A stretch of 64,000 bases of DNA from Bacillus sp. A301a_S52 (GCA_024701455.1 JABXYP010000001.1:500001-564000), one strand, 5' to 3'. Counted from the stretch's first letter, positions 36,969 to 46,103 are shown. Notes: generated by a model from the letters alone, not told the origin. Numbers and translations are program-made.

Positions 36969-38309
36969 TTATCCATGGCTTTTATTCGAAGTTTTACTGC
37001 TGGATGTTGTTTCTTCCGCAAATTTTTGTCTGTCCCATAGTCTGAAAAACCCAAAGTAAATAATTAAACCGATGCTAATATTAATAATCTGCATAATTGA
37101 ACCTGAAATACTCCCCCCTGTAGCGAGATAACCAGAAATAATGGGTGGCATCGTCCACGGAACAGCAATCCCGGCAGGCTTAGCAACTAAGCCAGTGGAC
37201 ATCCCTATATACGTTGTGACGACTAATGTTAAGGGGGTCAAAATAAAGGGAACGATGAGCATCGGGTTTAGCACTACTGGCGTTCCGAAAATCACCGGTT
37301 CATTGATGTTAAAGGCCGCTGGTCCTGCTGCTAGTTTACCTAGTTGCTTCATTTGTTTACTCTTAGCCCAAAACAACATCATTAAGACAAGGCCCAAGGT
37401 TGCGCCGCTTCCCCCGAGATTAATAAATACTTCAAAAAATTGCTGTGTAAATATATTCGGTAGTTCTTCCCCAGCCTGAAAAGCGAGTCTATTTTCATCC
37501 ATTGCGCCATACCAAATTGGAGCCATAATACCGCCTACAATATTGGCGCCGTGAATGCCTGCTGACCAGAGAAACATCATAATAAATACAGCGACCAGAC
37601 TGCCTAAAAGAGATCCTCCTACGAGAGAGAGGGGGGCACCAACAACCTGAAAAACGAGATTGTGTAAATCGTCGAATGGCGTCATCTCAATCATAATTCT
37701 GGCGATCCAAATCGTTGTAATGACGGCAAACCCTGGGATGAGAGCTATAAATGATTTAGTTACAGCAGGAGGTACACCGTCGGGCATTCTAATAACTAAA
37801 TTTTTACTAACAATAAAACGGTAAATTTCAGTTGAGACCATTGCAATAATGAGAGCAATAAACAGTCCTTGACTTCCAGTTAAAGCTAGGGGAATCCCTC
37901 CATCCACTAGGATGGCTTCCGATTCTCCACTCGGTATGAATGACACTTGATAAGGGGTAGCCAATAAAAAAGCTGCTAAAGAAATGGCGCCAGAAGTTAA
38001 GGCATCTAGTTCATACTTTTCTGCCAGCCGGTAGGCGACGCCGAAACCTGCGATAAGCGCCATAATATCAAATGTCACACCGACGGGGTATTGAAGTTTA
38101 GTAGCCCATTCGTCACCAAATATGTTTGCCATAAAATCTGTATATCCAGGAATAGGTAAATTGGCTAAAATCAAAAATACTGAGCCAACAATAATAAGTG
38201 GCATTGTAAGGATAATACCGTCTCTAAGAGCTTGGAGGTGCCTTTGAGCAGCGAGCTTTCCAGCAAACGGCATGACCTTACGTTCTAATAGTGTAGTGAA
38301 GTTACTCAT
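36969..38309 (-). CDS. licC: PTS cellobiose-family EIIC permease
   Basis: A 446-residue integral membrane permease with about ten membrane segments. The start (FTTLLERKVMPFAGKLAAQR), the HGANIVGG block and the NINEPVIFGTPVVLNP signature match the cellobiose/diacetylchitobiose EIIC family. It transports and phosphorylates a beta-linked disaccharide together with EIIA and EIIB. The gene is separated by 13 bp from EIIB and 38 bp from EIIA. The start ATG follows GGAGGGG. Confidence 0.93.
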   Translation of the reverse strand: MSNFTTLLERKVMPFAGKLAAQRHLQALRDGIILTMPLIIVGSVFLILANLPIPGYTDFMANIFGDEWATKLQYPVGVTFDIMALIAGFGVAYRLAEKYELDALTSGAISLAAFLLATPYQVSFIPSGESEAILVDGGIPLALTGSQGLFIALIIAMVSTEIYRFIVSKNLVIRMPDGVPPAVTKSFIALIPGFAVITTIWIARIMIEMTPFDDLHNLVFQVVGAPLSLVGGSLLGSLVAVFIMMFLWSAGIHGANIVGGIMAPIWYGAMDENRLAFQAGEELPNIFTQQFFEVFINLGGSGATLGLVLMMLFWAKSKQMKQLGKLAAGPAAFNINEPVIFGTPVVLNPMLIVPFILTPLTLVVTTYIGMSTGLVAKPAGIAVPWTMPPIISGYLATGGSISGSIMQIINISIGLIIYFGFFRLWDRQKFAEETTSSSKTSNKSHG

Positions 38310-38322
38310 CGGTGATCCCCTC

Positions 38323-38628
38323 CTATTTTTCTGCCATTGACTCTGCGTGCTTTAACACTTCTGCACCATCTGCTGTACCGTAATGAAGGGTGTTAATAAC
38401 ATCCACTGGTACTCCTTTTGATTTTCCTAATTCATCCATATCGTTAAGCATAAATCTCACTTGGGGTCCCAGTAACAACACATCAGCCTTGTCAATTTGT
38501 TTTCGTGCCTGTTCGCCAGGCACCGCCCATATGGTGTAGTCTTTCCCTTGCTCTTTTGCGGCTTTTTCCATTCTGCTCACTAGAAGACTTGTTGACATAC
38601 CGGCTGCACAACATAACAAAATATTCAT
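38323..38628 (-). CDS. licB: PTS lactose/cellobiose-family EIIB
   Basis: A 101-residue EIIB with the phosphocysteine loop [17 protein letters not shown] at the N-terminus (Cys7 is the likely phospho-acceptor). The [10 protein letters not shown] segment is also typical. It is the first gene of the PTS operon. A CcpA-type cre overlaps the region 57 bp upstream, so glucose repression is likely, together with activation by the LicR homologue. Confidence 0.92.
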   Translation of the reverse strand: MNILLCCAAGMSTSLLVSRMEKAAKEQGKDYTIWAVPGEQARKQIDKADVLLLGPQVRFMLNDMDELGKSKGVPVDVINTLHYGTADGAEVLKHAESMAEK

Positions 38629-38684
38629 TTAGTAAACCCCTCTCTAGTAAAATGTTTTAGATGTTGATACATTTTATTTTATTT

Positions 38685-38698
38685 TAAAAGCGCTTACA
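38685..38698 (-). promoter_or_regulatory. cre site upstream of the PTS operon
   Basis: On the minus strand TGTAAGCGCTTTTA matches the cre consensus TGNAANCGNWWNCA except for one position near the end. It lies 57 bp before the EIIB start codon, a usual place for CcpA repression. Confidence 0.6.
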
Positions 38699-38853
38699 TT
38701 TGAATCTAGGTTTTTTCCGTATCACTATGGAAAAAGATTATTCTTTAAATTTGTTCTAAACAGTCATGAGATTGTAAGAAAGGTAGCGCCTATACAATAG
38801 GCTAATAAGCTATGCTATCGATAGTTGTGATAATAAAACGAGGTGATAATAGA

Positions 38854-39585
38854 ATGAAACATACATTTGTTAGTCATCTATTTGCGAGTATTGTAGGTAT
38901 GGTTGCTGTTCTACTCATCGTGTTAAGCTTTGTTATCGTCGTATTTTGGCAAACCGATCAGGATGAGCCAGCTTTAGGGGAGGAAGAGGGAGAATATAGT
39001 GAACCAACGGCTTATCAAACGGCTGATTTAATAGAGGATCGAATCTTTTTAGGGGAAGAAGAGGCAGAAAATGAGGTCATTTTCGTGTTAGATTATGCCT
39101 GTCCCTATTGCAAAGAATGGGTAGAAGATATTTATGGGCAGTTGAAGGACGATTATATTGATTCAGGAGATGTAAAGTTTTATATTTTGCCCCAAGTATT
39201 TTTAAGTAAAGAATCGCTAGCTCTGACAGAATTTACAGAGAAGGTGGCACAACGTTACCCTGAACAATATTTTGATGTCACAAATAAAATATATGAAACA
39301 TTTGAAGAAGACCATTGGGGATCAGATGCATATATTGAGAGTTTAGCTGCAGAATTTGACTTGAATGAGTGGGAAGAGATTGAGCTTGATTATGATGTTA
39401 TCAGACGGACAAGACAAGTGACGCGTGGATTAGACGTTGAGGTCGTGCCTTCAATTTACGTGAATGGCTATAAAATTGAAGATATGATGGACTACGAAGA
39501 AATCAAACACTTACTTGAAACAACTGAACGAGCTAAATGGCCTAGCAGCGGTGAAAGTTGCAGCGAAAATGATGATGATTGCTAA
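38854..39585 (+). CDS. DsbA-like membrane-anchored thiol-disulfide oxidoreductase
   Basis: A 243-residue protein with a transmembrane helix (about 11-32) and an external DsbA-family thioredoxin domain. The active site is C83-P-Y-C86 and the cis-Pro loop is VVPSIYVNG. The soluble part is very acidic, as expected for halophile or alkaliphile exoproteins. It resembles BdbD, which forms disulfides in exported proteins. No BdbC-like partner is nearby. The ATG at 38854 follows GAGGTGA; the longer frame from 38812 lacks a good site. A C-terminal CSENDDDC tail is unusual and may be redox-active. Confidence 0.88.
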   Translation: MKHTFVSHLFASIVGMVAVLLIVLSFVIVVFWQTDQDEPALGEEEGEYSEPTAYQTADLIEDRIFLGEEEAENEVIFVLDYACPYCKEWVEDIYGQLKDDYIDSGDVKFYILPQVFLSKESLALTEFTEKVAQRYPEQYFDVTNKIYETFEEDHWGSDAYIESLAAEFDLNEWEEIELDYDVIRRTRQVTRGLDVEVVPSIYVNGYKIEDMMDYEEIKHLLETTERAKWPSSGESCSENDDDC

Positions 39586-39594
39586 CTAACGGTT

Positions 39595-39622
39595 AAAGGT
39601 GAGAGTAAATCTCGCCTTTTAT
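39595..39622 (+). terminator. Intrinsic terminator of the DsbA-like gene
   Basis: AAAGGTGAGA and TCTCGCCTTT pair over 10 positions (one T-G) and are followed by a T-rich run. R1 copy 11 begins in this run. Confidence 0.85.
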
Positions 39623-39623
39623 A

Positions 39624-39744
39624 TTTTATCACAGCGTCCGTAAACCTCCCGGCTCAAAATAGAGAGGATAGGTAAGCTATATAGGTTGGAGATAACGGGC
39701 GCTACTCCACTCCAAATCAGTGGAAGAAGAATGAAGTTCGTTTA
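39624..39744 (+). repeat. R1 interspersed repeat, copy 11
   Basis: It starts TTTTATCACAGCGTCCG in the T-tract of the previous terminator. It has CCTCCCGG in hairpin 1 with a decayed partner arm, AATCAGTGG from hairpin 2 without its mate, and the end GAAGTTCGTTTA. Confidence 0.75.
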
Positions 39745-40221
39745 GAACCTGTCCCTTTTTACCTTTAGATTAAGAAGTTTGGCAATAATCGCGTCATTCG
39801 GGAAAGTAAAATAAGCGGAGATTTTTCGGTTAGGTGCAAGAGAGAGCTCATTTTCGGGAATATAAGAGGAAATTTTCCGATTATCTAAAGTAAAATGCCC
39901 CATTTCTCAGATCGGGTTCTAAACCTGATCTTCCACTCGATAAAAACCTATCCTCACGATCCCAGAGGTGCGAATCAGTACTTTTTTCATCGTCTTGTCA
40001 CGTAGCTTTAAATACTATAAGGGAATATGACTTTTCCTTTGCAAAGTGCCAGTCTTTTCTACTAAGGATAGACTTATCCGCCCCCATTCATCCCCTCACG
40101 AAGCCACCTTTAATTGAATATGGATCTTTATGGCTTTAAATACTAAGAAGTTTGGTGCTGAATTTCAAACAACGTTTAGCCACACTTAAAGTGAACGATA
40201 GGTCTGGTTAAAAGAATGGTA
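39745..40221. other. Intergenic stretch before the ger operon
   Basis: It contains an imperfect direct repeat (39797-39884) and otherwise no gene or clear signal. The sigma-G-type promoter of the ger operon begins at 40222. Confidence 0.45.
39797..39884 (+). repeat. Imperfect tandem repeat, 56-bp period
   Basis: TTCGGGAAAGTAAAATAAGC... at 39797-39832 recurs as TTCGGGAATATAAGAGG... at 39853-39884. Both end in ATTTTTCGGTTA or ATTTTCCGATTAT. Such AT-rich phrases look like decayed intergenic repeats; the origin is unknown. Confidence 0.5.
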
Positions 40222-40251
40222 TGCATAATTTTCCTGTAAGAACAAATACTG
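40222..40251 (+). promoter_or_regulatory. Sigma-G-type forespore promoter candidate for the ger operon
   Basis: TGCATA (40222-40227), a 17-base spacer, then AATACTG (40245-40251). This resembles the sigma-G consensus TGMATA/CATWMTA. It ends 35 bases before the GerKA start codon, as expected for germination receptor genes. Confidence 0.5.
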
Positions 40252-40286
40252 AAAAAACAACTAGGAGGCTGGTAGGTGAGAACTAA

Positions 40287-41780
40287 ATGACCCACAATGT
40301 TATTTTGCATGAGAAATTAGCGCTTATTCAAGAACAGCTTGGTAAGTCGACAGATGTGGTATATCACTGTTTTACAACCTGGAGCGGCCAACCGTGTGCA
40401 TTAGTATACATTGAAGGGATCGTAAGTCGTGAAGGTGTTCAACGGTATGTGTTGGAACCATTGATAAGAAGTCATGAGCGAAAGCAATCCTTTCATGACT
40501 TACTTGAAAATGTATTTTTGAAAAAGCACCTTGCAGTTGCTGGCTATCGTATTTGTCATGACATCGGAAACGCTTTGCAAGAACTATTGGACGGCTCCGT
40601 TTTGTTACTGATGGATCAAGAAGTGACGATGGCGTCATTTCCATTAGGCAAATATGAGATGCGCCAAGTGAATGAATCGACCAATGAAAACGTCATACGT
40701 GGGCCTAAGGAAGCTTTTGTAGAAGATTTAAAAACAAATATAAGCTTACTTCGTCGGAAGATTAAAAGTGAGAAGTTGACAGTTGATATGTTGCGTTTTG
40801 GAGAGTTAACTCACACAAAAGCTTCTATTCTATATCTTAACGGAGTATGTGAGGAGCAATTGGTTCATGAAGTGAAAGAAAGACTAGGAAAGATTGAGTT
40901 GGACGGTGTACTAGATTCAGGTTACTTAGAAGCTTTTCTGGAAGATGAACCAATGTCACCGTTTCCACAGCTAGAGAATACTGAGCGGCCGGATGTAGCA
41001 GCGGCATCGTTATTGGAAGGTCGAATCGCCATTTTGTTAGATGGGTCACCCGTTTGTTTGATAGCGCCCGTCACATTTTTTATGTTAATGCAAGCAGCTG
41101 AAGATTATTATCAACGAGCAATGGTTGGCACATGGGTAAGGTGGGTTCGTTTCTTTTCCATCTTAATTTCTTTAACACTTCCCTCATTATATGTAGCGAT
41201 TACAACGTTTCATGCAGAGGTGCTTCCCACAAACTTGATGTTAACCATTGCAGCAGCAAGAGATATCGTCCCATTTCCAGCATTATTGGAAGCGTTGATG
41301 ATGGAACTGACCTTTGAAGTGTTGCGGGAAGCGAGTGTTCGTATTCCGAAACCGTTAGGACAAGCCATTTCTATTCTTGGTGCCCTCGTAATCGGGACGG
41401 CTGCTGTTCAAGCAGGGATTGTCTCAGCACCTATGGTCATCGTTGTGTCATTGACGGGAATTACTTCTTATGTAGTCCCACATAACAATTTAGGCACTTC
41501 AATTCGTCTCCTTCGATTTCCTGTTCTTATCATGGCCAGTGTATTTGGTGTTTTCGGGATCATGATCTGTTTCGTTCTTATTATTCTTCACTTATGTACG
41601 TTGCGTTCGCTCGGTACCCCTTATCTCACGCCGTTAAATTGGTCTGAATGGAAGGATGTTTTTGTGCGTGTTCCTTGGACAATGATGAAAAATCGACCAA
41701 GCCTGTTTGGTACTGCTCATAACAAAGCGAGAACAGAAGATTTAACAGGCACTCACAAACTCAAGGAAGAAAAGCCATGA
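40287..41780 (+). CDS. gerKA: Spore germinant receptor A subunit (GerA family)
   Basis: A 497-residue protein of the GerA family. The N-terminal soluble region (residues 1-270) contains the typical GerXA signature (FLEDEPMSPFPQLENTERPD and ASLLEGRIAILLDGSP). Several C-terminal membrane helices follow (about 285-445). It forms the nutrient receptor in the inner spore membrane with the B and C subunits. The gene overlaps the next one by 4 bp (ATGA). A sigma-G-like promoter lies just upstream. Assignment to the GerK subgroup is by order A-C-D-B and is not certain. Confidence 0.9.
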   Translation: MTHNVILHEKLALIQEQLGKSTDVVYHCFTTWSGQPCALVYIEGIVSREGVQRYVLEPLIRSHERKQSFHDLLENVFLKKHLAVAGYRICHDIGNALQELLDGSVLLLMDQEVTMASFPLGKYEMRQVNESTNENVIRGPKEAFVEDLKTNISLLRRKIKSEKLTVDMLRFGELTHTKASILYLNGVCEEQLVHEVKERLGKIELDGVLDSGYLEAFLEDEPMSPFPQLENTERPDVAAASLLEGRIAILLDGSPVCLIAPVTFFMLMQAAEDYYQRAMVGTWVRWVRFFSILISLTLPSLYVAITTFHAEVLPTNLMLTIAAARDIVPFPALLEALMMELTFEVLREASVRIPKPLGQAISILGALVIGTAAVQAGIVSAPMVIVVSLTGITSYVVPHNNLGTSIRLLRFPVLIMASVFGVFGIMICFVLIILHLCTLRSLGTPYLTPLNWSEWKDVFVRVPWTMMKNRPSLFGTAHNKARTEDLTGTHKLKEEKP

Positions 41781-42955
41781 TGAAAAAACAATGGCGAGGA
41801 GCAGCTTTAATAGTTTTAATTCTGATCATGCCAGGGTGCTGGTCACTAATAGAAATTAATGATAATGCTTTAGTGACAGCTGTCTACTTGGATATAACAG
41901 AAGAGGGCCTTGTAGAGCTTACCCTTGGATTTCCGTTAACGACACGGATGATTCCTGGCGACATCGGAGGAACAGCTGATGGTGGGGATTTATATGCTAC
42001 TGTGACAAAAACAGCAGAGAATATCCCGACAGCCTATCGAAAAATCCAAGCGGACTTATCCAGAATAATTACTTGGGGTCATACACGAATCATTGTTTTC
42101 AGTAGCGAATTTGCTGAAAGCGGGGTGTATGAATCGCTAGAGTTTTTCACGCGCCAACCAGATTTCCACTTAACGGCATCCGTGTTTATTGCGCCAGATA
42201 AAGCGGCGGACATTGCAGGTTTGACACCGGCCTTTGAGAGACTACCATCCGAGGTGCTCCATGAATTTGTGAATCATGAAGTGACTCTTGAGGTGAAGGT
42301 AAAAGATTTTATGAAGGCGTATCATTATGGCGGTAATACGCTAGCCCCTCTTCTAACGATAGGGGAAAAACCGATGATAAGTGAAGAGGGAGAGAAAAGT
42401 ACATGGGTTGGAACTGGAGGGGCTGCTCTCTTTCATGAAGGTAGAATGGTAGGTGAGCTATCAGTGCCACTTATGCGTGGTGCCATGTGGTTTGAACGCC
42501 GAACAGAGGATGCAGTGATAACAATAGACTCGTTCACGGATGGAAAACCGGTGAGTATCATTGTCTTATATGCGGACATAAAAAAGAAACCCCAGATAAA
42601 AGATGGAAATGTTGTATTTGAACTGACCATTGAAGTAGATGATGATCTATTAGCAGTCGATTCTAATATTGATGTTACAGTTCCGTCTCTCCTTCATAAA
42701 CTTGAAAAACAATTTGCAACTGCAATAAAAGAAAGAATTGAAGGAGCTTTCGAAGAAACACAAGCTCATCAAGCGGATGTTTTTAATATCGGACAATATT
42801 TAGAATGGTATTATCCTGACTATTGGGAAGAGGTTAGGCCGCAATGGTCTGAGAAATATAGTGACGTTATGTTAGAGTGTGATGTCACGATCAAAATTAA
42901 CAGACCAGGTTCAGTGAAAGAGCCGCCGTGGGCAAAAGAGGAAATTGAGATTTAA
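41777..42955 (+). CDS. gerKC: Spore germinant receptor C subunit lipoprotein (GerC family)
   Basis: A 392-residue GerC-family lipoprotein with the lipobox LIMPGC (acylated Cys about residue 22). Signature segments are TLGFPLTTRMIPG, ITWGHTRIIVFSSEFAESG, and VGTGGAALFHEGRMVGELS. GerC subunits are anchored on the outer surface of the inner spore membrane and are needed for receptor function. It starts inside the stop codon of the A subunit gene and is separated from the small D-type gene by 16 bp. The C-terminal GQYLEWYYPDYW segment is conserved in the family. Confidence 0.92.
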   Translation: MMKKQWRGAALIVLILIMPGCWSLIEINDNALVTAVYLDITEEGLVELTLGFPLTTRMIPGDIGGTADGGDLYATVTKTAENIPTAYRKIQADLSRIITWGHTRIIVFSSEFAESGVYESLEFFTRQPDFHLTASVFIAPDKAADIAGLTPAFERLPSEVLHEFVNHEVTLEVKVKDFMKAYHYGGNTLAPLLTIGEKPMISEEGEKSTWVGTGGAALFHEGRMVGELSVPLMRGAMWFERRTEDAVITIDSFTDGKPVSIIVLYADIKKKPQIKDGNVVFELTIEVDDDLLAVDSNIDVTVPSLLHKLEKQFATAIKERIEGAFEETQAHQADVFNIGQYLEWYYPDYWEEVRPQWSEKYSDVMLECDVTIKINRPGSVKEPPWAKEEIEI

Positions 42956-42971
42956 ATGAGAGGTGAGCGAA

Positions 42972-43211
42972 GTGATCGTATTGCTGCTAGTGAGTGCCAT
43001 CGTGGTGATTTACGAATGGCGTTATATGAAAAAGCGTCGGATGGATAGACGGACATACATGTTGTCCCTAGGCATCTATGTCATGTCTGTTGGCTATGCA
43101 GCATGGGTTATGTGGTATGACATTTCCGCTGTTACGACACCTAACCTCGTGATTCATGATATCTTCCGTACCATTCAATATATCATCACCTTGGAATGGC
43201 TCACGACATGA
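42972..43211 (+). CDS. Small two-helix germinant receptor D-type subunit
   Basis: A 79-residue membrane protein with two hydrophobic segments (about 1-16 and 30-48). It is encoded between the C and B subunit genes, as expected for the D subunits found in some GerA-type operons (for example gerKD), which modulate germination rate. The GTG start at 42972 follows GAGAGGTGAG; the upstream in-frame GTG at 42963 lacks an RBS. The stop codon overlaps the next ATG as ATGA. Sequence conservation in this class is low, so the name is by context. Confidence 0.72.
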   Translation: MIVLLLVSAIVVIYEWRYMKKRRMDRRTYMLSLGIYVMSVGYAAWVMWYDISAVTTPNLVIHDIFRTIQYIITLEWLTT

Positions 43212-44320
43212 CACGTCATTTGGAGCGAATTTCACAGACACAGTTGATGATGGGGATGTTCTTTTTTGTGTTTGGAAGCCATGGTTTTCTCATGAGTCCA
43301 TTAATAGAAAAGGGAAGTTATGCCGCTGGGGCAGGGATGTTGTTGGCTAATGTTATAGGGGGAGTGATCGTGTGGGCAGCTGTGATTTTATGTCGTTCAT
43401 TGCCTAGCATGTCATTTATTGATGATGGGCATCTCGTTCTCGGGAAGTGGTTGCACTATCTTTTTATGGCGTATTTAGGCTTTTTTTTCTTCCATTTAGC
43501 AGCCTTTTATGTCAGACAGTTTAACGATTTTATTGTGCAAACCTTCTTGCCGGGTACGCCAAATGCCATGATAGCATTTTTAATAACCTTCATAATTGTA
43601 GTGGCAGTTCGAGCTGGAATAGAACCGATTTTTCGTTTTGCACAAGTATTCTTTCTGTTTACCATTTTCAGTTCATTAATCATCCCCTTTTTACTTGGGA
43701 AAGATCTAAATTTTGATATGTCTATCGCATTTGTAACGCATGTCATAAAACCTGCTTTATTACAATCTGCCATGTATACAACGCCGTGGTATGCAGACAT
43801 GATCGTTATTGTATTCTTTTATCATGCGTTAGTCCGCCAGCAAAAAACGATTAAAAGTGTTTTTGTCGGTTCGCTTTTGACGACTTTCGTCTTTCTACCT
43901 TTTACAATAAACATTATTATGCGATTTGGACCTCATTTTTCAGCGGAAATGACCTATTCAGGACATGAACTTCTGAGATCTATTAGTGTGGCTGATTTTT
44001 TAGAGAATGTTGATCCCTTTTTTATATCGCTATGGTTTTATGCTGTTGTTATTAAAGTGTGTATATGTTTTTATAGTGCTACCCTCGTTGCTGCAAAAGT
44101 ATGTGGCTTGAGAGATTATCGCGTGCTTGTTCCTGCAATGGGCTTTTTTCTTTTTGGATTCAGTATGCATATGAGTGAGAATGCGTCAGAGGTGTACCAT
44201 TTCTTGCTCGAAAGCTGGGTTGGCTATGCGTGGATTGTCGTATTAATTCCAGTGTTGTACCTTGTAGTTGCTAAACTGAGAGGGATCAATCAGGAAACGA
44301 TACATAATGAAAACTATTAA
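43208..44320 (+). CDS. gerKB: Spore germinant receptor B subunit (GerB family permease)
   Basis: A 370-residue protein with about ten membrane helices, of the GerB/amino-acid-permease family. It begins ISQTQLMMGMFFFVFGSHG and has the FLPGTPNAMIAFLITFI region. The B subunit binds germinants in the inner spore membrane. I placed the start at the ATG at 43208, overlapping the D-type stop by ATGA, and not at 43196, because of the coupling and family start. It ends the four-gene ger operon; no strong terminator was seen. Confidence 0.9.
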   Translation: MTRHLERISQTQLMMGMFFFVFGSHGFLMSPLIEKGSYAAGAGMLLANVIGGVIVWAAVILCRSLPSMSFIDDGHLVLGKWLHYLFMAYLGFFFFHLAAFYVRQFNDFIVQTFLPGTPNAMIAFLITFIIVVAVRAGIEPIFRFAQVFFLFTIFSSLIIPFLLGKDLNFDMSIAFVTHVIKPALLQSAMYTTPWYADMIVIVFFYHALVRQQKTIKSVFVGSLLTTFVFLPFTINIIMRFGPHFSAEMTYSGHELLRSISVADFLENVDPFFISLWFYAVVIKVCICFYSATLVAAKVCGLRDYRVLVPAMGFFLFGFSMHMSENASEVYHFLLESWVGYAWIVVLIPVLYLVVAKLRGINQETIHNENY

Positions 44321-44475
44321 AAAATATGAATGACGCCCAATTTAACCGTGTTAATACGTATTACATAAGGGAGGGGACACACTCTAATTTTGTCAGCATT
44401 CAAGAGGATGTATAAGATTGAATTGGATGTCGCTACGACTGGGACAGAAAAAGAGTCAATAGAGAGAGCATGAAC

Positions 44476-44634
44476 TTTATTACAGATAAGCGTTCGTAAA
44501 ACCTCCTGCTAACATAAAGTGAAAAGCTAAATCTATTTAGACGAGAGTTAACGGTCGCTAATGTCTTGATTGACACAACTACTAATTAGTGTGGAAGAGC
44601 GCAAATCCCCACTGATTGAAAGTTCGTTCTATAA
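44476..44634 (+). repeat. R1 interspersed repeat, copy 12 (full length)
   Basis: It runs TTTATTACAGATAAGCGTTCG to GAAAGTTCGTTCTATA. Hairpin 2 arms AATTAGTGTGG and CCCCACTGATT show compensatory change relative to other copies. It is in the 44321-44815 gap between the ger operon and the ABC permease. No gene is present there. Confidence 0.8.
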
Positions 44635-44752
44635 CTCATTATTTTTACGTAAATGACTTAGATGCTAAGTTCTGCTTATACATGCCAAATACGAAACATA
44701 CAACAGTGACTTTTCCCAGGAAAAAAATCTTGAACTGTGTTCTTTAGGTGTG

Positions 44753-44781
44753 TTACTGTATATATAGATAATAACAGTTTA
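44753..44781. promoter_or_regulatory. Possible GntR (YtrA-type) operator
   Basis: TTACTGT and ACAGTTTAA form an inverted repeat around a 14-base AT-rich spacer, 35 bases before the permease start. The GntR regulator encoded in the operon could bind it; this is an inference. Confidence 0.35.
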
Positions 44782-44815
44782 ACCTTTTGAAGAATATGGT
44801 AGGGAGGTCACAGTT

Positions 44816-45547
44816 GTGAATTGGAAGCAGTGTCGACAATTAATAGTATATGAATGGACGAATACCCCATTCTACTTTTATTTATTAAATGGAGCACTAG
44901 CCATTTTGGCAGGGTATTTTGGTGCGCAGGTGATGCCAGAAATGCTCCAAGCAGAGAATAAAGTGATGGGGCTGGACATCGTGTTTATCTTTGGTCTCAT
45001 CATAAACGCATACTTGTATAGACCTAAGGCATTCACGTTAAAGGAAGTAAAAAACAATTTGCATGTGGCGCCTATTCAATTGATGTTACGGCAGATGGCG
45101 ATTAAGCCTGAAACGATCATGACTAGCAGAATGATTGCGAATAGTATCATGATACTAGGGTGGAGTATCATCTTTCTTATAACTTTTCATCGTCTTTTAC
45201 CGCAACAGACACTGACGGAAATGTTTCCTCATTTCATATCCTTTTCATCTGTATGGGTGTTACTCGTTCTCATGTTAGCTGGTATGATCCCTGCGGCCGA
45301 ACCAGGTGACGTGATAAAAACAGTAGAAATGTACATTTGGCTTATTATCATTATTATTTTGGGCGGGATGCTTGTATTGGGAGTGCGGTTTATGACTGGG
45401 TCCTTCTTGTTTGAATGGGTGTTATTAGGGATAAAAACGATGCCAACTCTCTTTCCTTTTCTCTTGCTCCCATTGCCGATGATTGCTACCTGTGCATGGT
45501 GCTATTATATGAAACGCTATATGAAAAGGACTAATTATGATGTTTAG
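44816..45547 (+). CDS. ABC-2-type membrane protein of a GntR-regulated transporter
   Basis: A 243-residue protein with about six hydrophobic segments (for example LNGALAILAGYFGAQVM and YIWLIIIIILGGMLVLGV). It is related to small permease subunits in YtrA-type transporter operons. The GTG start follows AGGGAGGT. It precedes a 48-codon frame, a GntR regulator and an ABC ATPase on the same strand. The transporter probably exports a peptide, lipid-like compound or antibiotic. No specific family symbol can be given. Confidence 0.78.
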   Translation: MNWKQCRQLIVYEWTNTPFYFYLLNGALAILAGYFGAQVMPEMLQAENKVMGLDIVFIFGLIINAYLYRPKAFTLKEVKNNLHVAPIQLMLRQMAIKPETIMTSRMIANSIMILGWSIIFLITFHRLLPQQTLTEMFPHFISFSSVWVLLVLMLAGMIPAAEPGDVIKTVEMYIWLIIIIILGGMLVLGVRFMTGSFLFEWVLLGIKTMPTLFPFLLLPLPMIATCAWCYYMKRYMKRTNYDV

Positions 45548-45565
45548 CAGAGGAGATGTCTTAGC

Positions 45566-45712
45566 ATGATAAGACAATTAATGAGCTTTGAGCTAAAACA
45601 TACACCTATAAGACAGTATGTATTCTTATGTGCGGGAAGCTTGCTTGCAGTTTATAGCCTTTGGAATCGGCGTATCGCTGTCAGTATGAGGCAGGTGGAT
45701 TACCATGTCTGA
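45566..45712 (+). CDS. 48-residue ORF, likely truncated permease start
   Basis: It has an AGAGGAGATG site and the ATG at 45566. The sequence begins IRQLMSFELKHTPIRQYVFL and has one hydrophobic segment. A cytosolic start followed by one transmembrane helix is typical of the beginning of ABC-2 permeases, so this may be what remains after an internal deletion. The stop codon overlaps the GntR gene start by 8 bp. It could equally be a real small membrane protein that couples translation to the regulator. Confidence 0.5.
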   Translation: MIRQLMSFELKHTPIRQYVFLCAGSLLAVYSLWNRRIAVSMRQVDYHV

Positions 45713-46103
45713 ACTATTACCGATTACGATTAATGAAAATAGCAGGACACCGATTTACGACCAAATTGAAACTCAATTAAAAGCGTTAATCGTCAGTGGG
45801 AAATTACCAGCTGGAACGGCACTCCCTTCAATTAGAAAGTTAGCCTCTACCTTATCATGTAGCGTCATTACAACCCGACGGTCTTATCAAAATTTAGAGC
45901 AAAACGGCTATATTAAAACCGTTCAAGGAAAAGGCACGTTCGTTGAAAAAATAGATATTAAGGAGCAAGATATTCAAAAACAGGAAGCGGTTAAAGAAGT
46001 ATTAAGCGAGGCTATCCGTATTGGAAAAAGCTATCAATATTCACATGACGAATTATCTCGCTTATTTCAAGAACTATTAAAGGAGGCTGACCAGTATGAT
46101 TGA
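45705..46103 (+). CDS. GntR-family regulator, YtrA subfamily
   Basis: A 132-residue regulator with an N-terminal winged helix: PIYDQIETQLKALIVSGKLP, then LPSIRKLASTLSCSVITTRR. It has a short YtrA-type C-terminal dimerisation helix pair instead of a ligand-binding domain. The gene overlaps the ABC ATPase by 8 bp and the preceding frame by 8 bp. YtrA regulators repress their own ABC transporter operon and are relieved by cell-wall-active compounds; the same is likely here. Confidence 0.9.
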   Translation: MSELLPITINENSRTPIYDQIETQLKALIVSGKLPAGTALPSIRKLASTLSCSVITTRRSYQNLEQNGYIKTVQGKGTFVEKIDIKEQDIQKQEAVKEVLSEAIRIGKSYQYSHDELSRLFQELLKEADQYD

